NCBI GenBank assembly: GCA_003972865.1
Contig: QOAX01000209.1
Location: forward strand, 1-12,198
DNA: 12,198 nucleotides
Origin: Verrucomicrobiota bacterium
Lineage (GTDB): Bacteria > Verrucomicrobiota > Verrucomicrobiia > Limisphaerales > UBA1096
Direction of reading: 5' to 3'
Part shown: piece after piece, positions 7,714-12,198 of the stretch
How positions within the stretch are numbered: the first letter of the stretch is position 1
Layout: each line of letters starts with the position of its first letter
Position numbers and translations under genes: made by a program
Notes under the pieces: generated by a model
What the model saw: only the letters and a program-made list of their open reading frames with translations
Told to the model about the DNA's origin: nothing
Databases searched by the model: none

Positions 7714-7734
7714 TGCTCACCGCTCACTGCTCAC
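7714..7734 (-). repeat. Three tandem heptamers GTGAGCN at the apt-miaB junction
   Basis: On the minus strand the units are GTGAGCA (7734-7728), GTGAGCG (7727-7721) and GTGAGCA (7720-7714). They begin directly after the apt stop codon (7737-7735) and end four bases before the miaB ATG. The last unit, with the G before it, supplies GGTGA, a partial match to the Shine-Dalgarno consensus at a suitable distance. Copy-number change would alter the spacing and any initiation at the GTG codons. Confidence 0.6.
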
Positions 7735-8271
7735 TTAATACTTCACCAGCGCCCGCACCGGTACGTCGCCCATCTTGGCCCGGCCGTCGAGAAAATCCAG
7801 CTCGATGAAAAACACCGCCTCGACCACCTGCCCGCCGGCCTTGACCAGGAGGCTCGCCGCCGCCGCTGCCGTGCCGCCGGTGGCCAACAGATCATCCATC
7901 AACAGCACGCGTTGGCCCGCCGAGACGGCGTCGGTGTGGATGGCGATCGTGTTGCTGCCGTATTCGAGGTCGTAGCACTCCTCGATCGTTTGCCACGGCA
8001 GCTTGCCTTTTTTGCGGATCGGCACGAAGCCCACGCCCAACTCCCGAGCCATCGCCGCGCCGAAAATAAAGCCGCGCGCATCGATCCCGGCGACCACGTC
8101 CACCGTGCCGGCCGAGTGCCCGCCGAGCAAGTGGCTGATGCAGCCGTCGAGCAGCCGGGCGTCAGCCAGCACCGGCGTGATGTCCTTGAATTGAATCCCC
8201 TCCTCGGGGAAATCCGGCACATCGCGGATCGCCGCCTGCAATTCCTCCAGCGTGACGTCGGTCGAAACCAT
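7735..8271 (-). CDS. apt: Adenine phosphoribosyltransferase
   Basis: Apt makes AMP from adenine and PRPP in the cytoplasm, recovering free adenine. At 178 residues it is the normal length and complete. FPEEGIQFKDITP (21-33) is the conserved N-terminal adenine-binding region. The flexible-loop segment IRKKGKLP is at 85-92. The PRPP-binding motif is VLLMDDLLATGGTA (122-135). ARGFIFGAAMA (65-75) precedes the loop, as in other Apt proteins. Start is ATG at 8271, with no strong Shine-Dalgarno sequence. It lies 68 bases downstream of the sigma-factor stop; that gap holds one exact CTTGGCCAAG and one near copy. miaB follows after 25 bases. With guaB nearby the region has two purine genes, though they are on opposite strands and probably not co-regulated. 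Confidence 0.96.
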   Translation of the reverse strand: MVSTDVTLEELQAAIRDVPDFPEEGIQFKDITPVLADARLLDGCISHLLGGHSAGTVDVVAGIDARGFIFGAAMARELGVGFVPIRKKGKLPWQTIEECYDLEYGSNTIAIHTDAVSAGQRVLLMDDLLATGGTAAAAASLLVKAGGQVVEAVFFIELDFLDGRAKMGDVPVRALVKY

Positions 8272-8318
8272 GGCGGGGCAATGTCGCCGCTTGGCCAGGT
8301 GGCGTCGAGTTTATTGCA

Positions 8319-8328
8319 CTTGGCCAAG
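8319..8328. repeat. Intergenic CTTGGCCAAG palindrome
   Basis: This is the only one of the ten exact CTTGGCCAAG copies that lies outside a gene, in the 68-base gap between the sigma-factor gene and apt. A one-mismatch copy, CTTGGCCAGG, is at 8290-8299 in the same gap. The pair could fold in RNA but no T-run follows, so I do not call it a terminator. Confidence 0.7.
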
Positions 8329-8339
8329 GTTGGTCGGAG

Positions 8340-9368
8340 CTATCGCGAATCGGCCTCGAGGCGGTCGAGCATTTGGTGCAGCTTGGCCAGGGCGGCGTTT
8401 TGCAACTGGCGGATTCGCTCGCGCGTGATGCCGAAATGTTGCCCGATCTCCTCGAGGGTCTGTTCCTCCTCGCCGTCGAGGCCGAAGCGGCGAACCAATA
8501 TCTGCACCTCGCGATCCGGCAACTCCCCGATGAGCGAGCGCAGGATGCCGCTGATGTTCTTGTCCGACAACTCGCGGTCGGGCATGACGGCGTTCTCATC
8601 GGAAACCAGCTCGCCCAACTGGGTGGACGACTCGTCGCCGACCGGCGAGTCGAGCGAGGCGGGACGCATGGCGGCCCGGCGCATGAGCGCGACCTTGGCC
8701 GGCGGCACGCCCAGCGCCTGGCCAAGCTCGCGGTTGGTCGGCTCGCGGCCAAGTTTGTCGAGCAGGTTGAGCCGTTCGCGGCGCATCCGCGAAATCTTCT
8801 CCACCAAGTGCACCGGCAGCCGGATGGTCTTGCCCTGGTTGGCCAAGCCGCGCTTGATCGACTGCTTGATCCACCACGAGCTGTAGGTCGAGAGCTTGCC
8901 GCCCTTGGCCGGATCGAACCGCTCAACGGCTTTCATCAGGCCGATGTTGCCCTCGTTGATGAGGTCGAGCAGCGGCAGGCCCAGTCCCTCGTAGTCCAGC
9001 GCGATCTTCACGACGAACCGCAGGTTGGCGAGGATCATTTCCTGGCGGGCGGCGGCGTCCCCGGATTGGATGCGCTTGGCCAGGCGGATTTCCTCCTCCG
9101 GCGTGATGCGGCTGAACTGGCCGATCTCGCGAAAATAAATCCGGACGGCCGAGTGTTCGCCCTCGCCCCGAACTGCGGCCTGGGGTGCCTGCTCTCGCTT
9201 CAACGTCCGGGAGGGAGTGTCGGTTCCCGCGGCCGGGATCACGACGGGCAGATCACGCGGAACCCCTGTTTCAACCGACCGGAGCGGAGCGGACGCCGGG
9301 GTGATCCCGCGTTGGGGCGCTTTGGAGCCGGCCTTTTTTTTGGCTGGCCGTTTCACAGGCTTATTCAT
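8340..9368 (-). CDS. Sigma-70 family RNA polymerase sigma factor, group 2-like
   Basis: This 342-residue sigma factor directs RNA polymerase to promoters. Region 1.2 is at about 73-105 (VRIYFREIGQFSRITPEEE). Region 2 is at about 106-185, with LANLRFVVKIA, LINEGNIGLMKAVERFD and STYSSWWIKQSIKRG. Region 3 is at about 186-265. Region 4 is at about 280-335, with the helix-turn-helix TLEEIGQHFGITRERIRQLQ. There is no region 1.1; instead a basic tail (KRPAKKKAGSKAPQR, 6-20) and a low-complexity linker lead in. Its size and ANQGKTIRLPVHLVEKI resemble RpoS or other group 2 factors more than a full-length RpoD. In the -10 reading helix, Q437 of E. coli RpoD is kept (Q169), but T440 is replaced by lysine (K172). 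I chose the ATG at 9368; upstream in-frame codons look non-coding and would run into the divergent guaB. Which regulon it serves cannot be told. Confidence 0.93.
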   Translation of the reverse strand: MNKPVKRPAKKKAGSKAPQRGITPASAPLRSVETGVPRDLPVVIPAAGTDTPSRTLKREQAPQAAVRGEGEHSAVRIYFREIGQFSRITPEEEIRLAKRIQSGDAAARQEMILANLRFVVKIALDYEGLGLPLLDLINEGNIGLMKAVERFDPAKGGKLSTYSSWWIKQSIKRGLANQGKTIRLPVHLVEKISRMRRERLNLLDKLGREPTNRELGQALGVPPAKVALMRRAAMRPASLDSPVGDESSTQLGELVSDENAVMPDRELSDKNISGILRSLIGELPDREVQILVRRFGLDGEEEQTLEEIGQHFGITRERIRQLQNAALAKLHQMLDRLEADSR

Positions 9369-9454
9369 GTATGGAGTCTTCTCCCGTGGGCACAAGCGCG
9401 CAAGAAAAAAACGAAACAACTTGCCAGCGCCCCCCGGATCATGGACACTCGGAC
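9369..9454. promoter_or_regulatory. Divergent promoter region between the sigma factor and guaB
   Basis: With the starts I favour, 86 bases separate the two divergent genes, so both promoters should lie here or in the gene starts. I cannot point to convincing -35/-10 pairs on either strand. On the minus strand GGGAG lies 12 bases before the sigma-factor ATG, a rather long spacing. An ATG at 9371 is in frame with guaB but is two bases from the opposing start, so I consider it unlikely. Confidence 0.35.
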
Positions 9455-11023
9455 ATGGCGGCAGAACAAAGCGCAGGCCCACTCGATTCAGCCTTTTATC
9501 AACCGGCGGACACCTTTTTCCCGGCCCAGGCTGGCTTGGCACTGACGTACGACGACCTCACCCTTTCCACGCTTTACTCGGAGATTCTCCCGAGAAACGC
9601 TTCGCTCGACACCGAGTTGGCGGATGGGTTGTGCCTGCACCTCCCGGTCATCTCGGCCGATATGGACACCGTCACCGAGTCGCGCATGGCCACTAGCATG
9701 GCACTCAACGGCGGCCTGGGCCTGATCCATTACAACATGACGGAGAAGCAGCAGCTCAAGGAGGTCAGCCGCGTCAAGAATCACGTCCACGGACTCATCC
9801 AGGAACCGATCACCGTCACGCCCGACAAGACCGTGGGCGATGTCATCGAGTTGATCGAGACCAAGCGCTACTCTTTCAGCACCTTCCCGGTCGTGGGCGA
9901 CGACCGCAAACTCGTCGGCCTGCTCTCCGGCAACGTCCTCAAGCCGCGCTACGCCGCCAAGCAAGTCACCGGCGCACTCGTCCCGCGCGAGCAGGTGCAG
10001 ACCATCCGTGAAAGCCAGCTCGGCGCCGACCCAATCGCCATCGCCGACCAGTTTTTCACCGACCACCCCGGCATCAACAAACTGCTGGTGGTGGACGATA
10101 ACGACGAACTCCACGGCCTGTTCACCCTGAGCGACATCGAGCGCATCACCACCGAGAAACTCTCGCAGTTCCGGCCGGCGCGCGACGATCACTTCCGGCT
10201 GCTCTGCGGCGCAGCCGTCTCCACCCCGCGCAACGACGACGGCGAACTCGACCGCGAACGCATCGTGACGCACATCGGCGGACTGATCGAGCGCGGCGCG
10301 GATGTCATCGCCGTCTCCACCGCGCACGGCCACTCGAAGGGCGTCGGCGACGCCGTCGCATTGATCCGCGCGGCGTATTCAGATTTACCCCTCATCGCCG
10401 GCAACGTCACCACCGCCGCCGGGGTTGACTACCTCGCCGACAAAGGCGCGAACATCATCAAGATTGGCCAGGGCCCCGGCTCAATCTGCACCACGCGACT
10501 CGTCGCCGGGGTGGGCATCCCGCAGATGACCGCCCTCTACGTCGCCAGCCAGGCGGCCAAGGCCAGGGGCGTGAGCCTCCTCGCCGACGGCGGCATCACC
10601 AAGTCGGGCGACATCGTCAAGGCACTCACGCTGGCCGACGGCGTGATCTGCGGCGGCCTGCTCGCCGGTTGCCCCGAGACCCCCGGCCAAGTGATGGAGA
10701 TCAGCGGCAAACTTTACAAACAATACCGCGGCATGGGCAGCTTGGCCGCGATGAAATCCGGCTCCGCCGCCCGCTACGGCCACGCGCCGAGAGACGCCAA
10801 CCGCAAAGTCGCCGCCGAGGGCATCGAGGCGCTAAAGGAAGTGTCGGAGAATCTGGATCAACTCCTGGCCCAGTTGATCGGGGGCGTCCAAGCCGGCATG
10901 GGCTACCTCGGCGCAGCCACCCTGCCCGACCTCCGGGCCAAGGCCCGCTACACCCGAATCAGCCCGGCCGGCCAAAAGGAAGCCGCCCCCCACGACGTCG
11001 TCGAAATGAAAGCCAGCTCCTAA
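9455..11023 (+). CDS. guaB: Inosine-5'-monophosphate dehydrogenase, with variant motifs
   Basis: GuaB oxidises IMP to XMP with NAD+, the committed step to guanine nucleotides. From the ATG at 9455 it has 522 residues. The TIM-barrel starts at TYDDLTL (31-37). Two CBS domains are inserted at about 115-235 (EPITVTPDKTVGDVIELIE, then LLVVDDNDELHGLFTLSDIE). The catalytic loop is GPGSICTTR with Cys345, followed by AGVGIPQ. ADGGITKSGDIVKAL (377-391) holds the phosphate-binding Asp378, and YRGMGSLAAM (424-433) continues the IMP site. Arg440-Tyr441 of the flap are present. Two deviations stand out: VSTAHGHS at 287-294 has serine where IMPDH normally has aspartate, and EGIEALKEVS (455-464) replaces the usual EGIEGRVPYKG. 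GMP reductase is an alternative, but CBS domains, flap Arg-Tyr and VAGVG favour IMPDH. The 3' end overlaps convergent rlmN by four bases. Confidence 0.9.
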   Translation: MAAEQSAGPLDSAFYQPADTFFPAQAGLALTYDDLTLSTLYSEILPRNASLDTELADGLCLHLPVISADMDTVTESRMATSMALNGGLGLIHYNMTEKQQLKEVSRVKNHVHGLIQEPITVTPDKTVGDVIELIETKRYSFSTFPVVGDDRKLVGLLSGNVLKPRYAAKQVTGALVPREQVQTIRESQLGADPIAIADQFFTDHPGINKLLVVDDNDELHGLFTLSDIERITTEKLSQFRPARDDHFRLLCGAAVSTPRNDDGELDRERIVTHIGGLIERGADVIAVSTAHGHSKGVGDAVALIRAAYSDLPLIAGNVTTAAGVDYLADKGANIIKIGQGPGSICTTRLVAGVGIPQMTALYVASQAAKARGVSLLADGGITKSGDIVKALTLADGVICGGLLAGCPETPGQVMEISGKLYKQYRGMGSLAAMKSGSAARYGHAPRDANRKVAAEGIEALKEVSENLDQLLAQLIGGVQAGMGYLGAATLPDLRAKARYTRISPAGQKEAAPHDVVEMKASS

Positions 11024-12159
11024 CCCGCTTGGCCAAGCGCTTGGGTTGCGGCGGTTTTCTTCTCCGACTTGAGGCGGAGTTGGCCGCAGGCGGCGTCGAT
11101 GTCGGTGCCTTTTTCGATCCGCACGGTCACCCGGACGCCCTTGTGGTGCAGCGCGTCGCGAAACCGACCGACCGTCTCGTCGCTTGGCCGCTTTAGCTCG
11201 ATGCCGTCCACGGGGTTGTACGGGATGAGGTTGACCTTGCACTGCAGCCGCTTGGCCAAGCCGCTCAACGCCTCGACCTGATCCAGCCCGGTGTTGACGC
11301 CGTCGATCAAAATATACTCAACCCAGATCATCCGGCCCTTGGCCTGCTGATACGCCTCGCAGGCGGAGATCAGTTCCTCGAGCGGATACTTGCGGTTGAT
11401 CGGCATGATTTTGTCGCGCACCTCGTCGGTCGCGCCGTGCAGAGAGATCGCAAGGTGATATTGCTGCGGCATTTCGGCCAAGCGGCGAATCTGCGGCGCG
11501 AGGCCGCTGGTGGACACGGTGATCTTGCGCGCGCCGATGTTCAGCCCCCACGACGAGTTGAAAATCTCGAGCGCCCGGATGAGGTTGTCGTAGTTGGCGA
11601 GCGGCTCGCCCATGCCCATCATAACGATGTTGTTTACCAGCCCCCCCTGCGACTTGGCAGGCTCACCGCCCTTGGCCAAGTGCCAACGCTCGACGGCCAA
11701 CACTTGGTCCACGATCTCGTACACGTCGAGGTTGCGCTTGTAGCCCATGAGACCGCTTGCGCAAAACTTGCAGCCGTAGGCGCAACCGACCTGCGACGAG
11801 ACACAGATCGTGTGCCGGTCGCTTCTGTTGCCGTCCCTGCCGACGGATGCCGGGATCAAAACGCTCTCGATCAGTTCCCCGTCGGCGAGGCGCCAGAGGA
11901 ACTTCACCGTACCGTCCCGCGAGCGTTGCTCCTTGGCCAACTCGAGTGGCTTGAGCAGAAACGAACCGGCAAGTTGGTCGCGCAACTCCTGCGGCAGATC
12001 ACTCATCTCGTCGATCGAGCAGGCACGCTTTTTGTAGAGCCAGCCGAGGATCTGCGTCACGCGATAGCTTTTGTGCCCCCACTCGGCGAGGGTGCTCTCC
12101 ACCTCCTCGGCGTTGAGCGAGCGTAGTTCTCGGTTGGGTGCTTGGGTGCGGTCAGTCAT
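11020..12159 (-). CDS. rlmN: Dual-specificity 23S rRNA/tRNA (adenine-C2)-methyltransferase
   Basis: RlmN is a radical-SAM enzyme that methylates C2 of A2503 in 23S rRNA and of A37 in some tRNAs. It has 379 residues, a normal length. The N-terminal helical domain (LAEWGHKSYRVTQILGWLYK, 24-43) precedes the radical-SAM cysteines C126, C130 and C133 in GCAYGCKFCASGLMGY. GMGEPLANYDN (182-192) is the SAM-binding stretch. The second catalytic cysteine, C358 in GTDIDAACGQL, is the residue that forms the methylated and cross-linked intermediate. Start is ATG at 12159, overlapping the stop of the upstream minus-strand gene as ATGA, so translation is probably coupled. The 3' end overlaps guaB tail to tail. 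Three CTTGGCCAAG copies are inside, one giving the C-terminal residues LGQ. A Cfr-type resistance enzyme is unlikely given the close match to RlmN. Confidence 0.96.
   Translation of the reverse strand: MTDRTQAPNRELRSLNAEEVESTLAEWGHKSYRVTQILGWLYKKRACSIDEMSDLPQELRDQLAGSFLLKPLELAKEQRSRDGTVKFLWRLADGELIESVLIPASVGRDGNRSDRHTICVSSQVGCAYGCKFCASGLMGYKRNLDVYEIVDQVLAVERWHLAKGGEPAKSQGGLVNNIVMMGMGEPLANYDNLIRALEIFNSSWGLNIGARKITVSTSGLAPQIRRLAEMPQQYHLAISLHGATDEVRDKIMPINRKYPLEELISACEAYQQAKGRMIWVEYILIDGVNTGLDQVEALSGLAKRLQCKVNLIPYNPVDGIELKRPSDETVGRFRDALHHKGVRVTVRIEKGTDIDAACGQLRLKSEKKTAATQALGQAG
11026..11044. repeat. 19-base composite palindrome, copy B (inverted relative to 5395-5413)
   Basis: CGCTTGGCCAAGCGCTTGG is the exact reverse complement of bases 5395-5413. 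It begins three bases after the guaB stop codon and codes for the last residues of rlmN on the other strand. AACCC (11022-11026) and GGGTT (11043-11047) flank it, so the wider stretch could fold into a hairpin at the tail-to-tail gene junction. Confidence 0.7.
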
Positions 12160-12198
12160 TCGGGTAGATAAAATTTTTGCGTGTACTCGCGCACCATG
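12156..12198 (-). CDS. C-terminal end of an upstream gene, possibly alpha-glucan phosphorylase
   Basis: Reading the minus strand from the right edge gives MVREYTQKFYLPE followed by TGA (12158-12156). The stop overlaps the rlmN start as ATGA, so this is the tail of a gene co-transcribed with rlmN. The sequence MVREYxxxxYLP resembles the C-terminus of short-type alpha-glucan (glycogen/starch) phosphorylases, as far as I recall that family. Thirteen residues are too few to be sure. The fragment's own internal methionine is not taken as a start because no room remains for a Shine-Dalgarno sequence to be seen. Confidence 0.45.
   Translation of the reverse strand, partial: MVREYTQKFYLPE

Larger units (their letters stand above)
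2231..11680. repeat. Dispersed iterated palindrome CTTGGCCAAG (ten exact copies)
   Basis: Exact copies start at 2231, 2314, 3598, 5402, 6171, 6918, 8319, 11028, 11251 and 11671. One-mismatch copies include 3761, 5928, 6152, 8290, 8382, 8717, 8838, 9075 and 11932; ATTGGCCAAT is at 5632. At about 60% GC, roughly 0.01 to 0.02 exact copies are expected in 12.2 kb. Nine lie in genes: five read Leu-Ala-Lys, four read Leu-Gly-Gln, and none use the third frame (Trp-Pro). This span marks the first to last copy; it is not a continuous element. Confidence 0.85.

Noticed and set aside
6603..8886. Long plus-strand open frames (about 400 codons each) opposite miaB, apt and the sigma gene
   Set aside because: They are shadows of well-identified minus-strand genes and show no domains of their own.
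9371..9454. N-terminal extension of guaB from the ATG at 9371
   Set aside because: It would leave only two bases to the divergent sigma start. The extra 28 residues do not resemble IMPDH, and the ATG at 9455 gives a normal N-terminus.
9369..9542. N-terminal extension of the sigma factor to 9542
   Set aside because: It would overlap the guaB start. The extra 58 residues look like translated non-coding sequence, and the ATG at 9368 begins a plausible basic tail.
2231..11680. The CTTGGCCAAG copies as a CRISPR array, REP elements or transposon ends
   Set aside because: Spacing is irregular from under 100 to about 2,700 bases, the unit is only 10 bases and most copies lie inside intact genes. 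No spacers, target duplications or transposase are seen.

Overview
The window is about 12.2 kb of GC-rich (roughly 60% by eye), tightly packed bacterial chromosome. No gap between genes exceeds about 90 bases. There are no rRNA or tRNA genes, no CRISPR array, and no transposase or phage gene. The gene content (proS, miaB, apt, rlmN, guaB, a sigma-70 factor, a pair of exported M16 peptidases) is housekeeping. The overall style fits a Gram-negative bacterium, and I lean weakly toward the Verrucomicrobiota/PVC group. That placement rests on protein flavour only, and no single marker proves it.

Layout. From about 9368 leftwards everything reads on the minus strand: a short sigma-70 factor (8340-9368), apt (7735-8271), miaB (6351-7709), a seven-helix membrane protein (5655-6347), a 32-residue CPYC microprotein (5497-5595), an active M16 peptidase (3684-5453), its inactive M16 partner (2174-3667), a fumarylacetoacetate hydrolase family enzyme (1361-2116), and proS (1-1274, cut by the window edge). 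Gaps are 3 to 86 bases, so much of this may be co-transcribed. On the plus strand, an IMP dehydrogenase (9455-11023) is divergent from the sigma factor. Its 3' end overlaps, tail to tail, rlmN (11020-12159, minus). rlmN in turn overlaps by ATGA the last 13 codons of a gene entering from the right edge, possibly an alpha-glucan phosphorylase.

How the genes relate. Several act in translation and nucleotide supply: ProS charges tRNA-Pro, MiaB modifies tRNA position 37, RlmN methylates 23S rRNA and some tRNAs, Apt salvages adenine, and GuaB commits IMP to guanine nucleotides. The two M16 proteins are probably one periplasmic protease, with the zinc site on one chain and the R/Y substrate motif on the other.

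The most striking feature is not a gene. The perfect 10-base palindrome CTTGGCCAAG occurs ten times, where about 0.01-0.02 would be expected by chance, and there are at least nine one-mismatch copies. Nine of the ten exact copies lie inside genes, always in a frame that reads Leu-Ala-Lys or Leu-Gly-Gln and never Trp-Pro. This looks like a highly iterated palindrome analogous to cyanobacterial HIP1, but with a different sequence.
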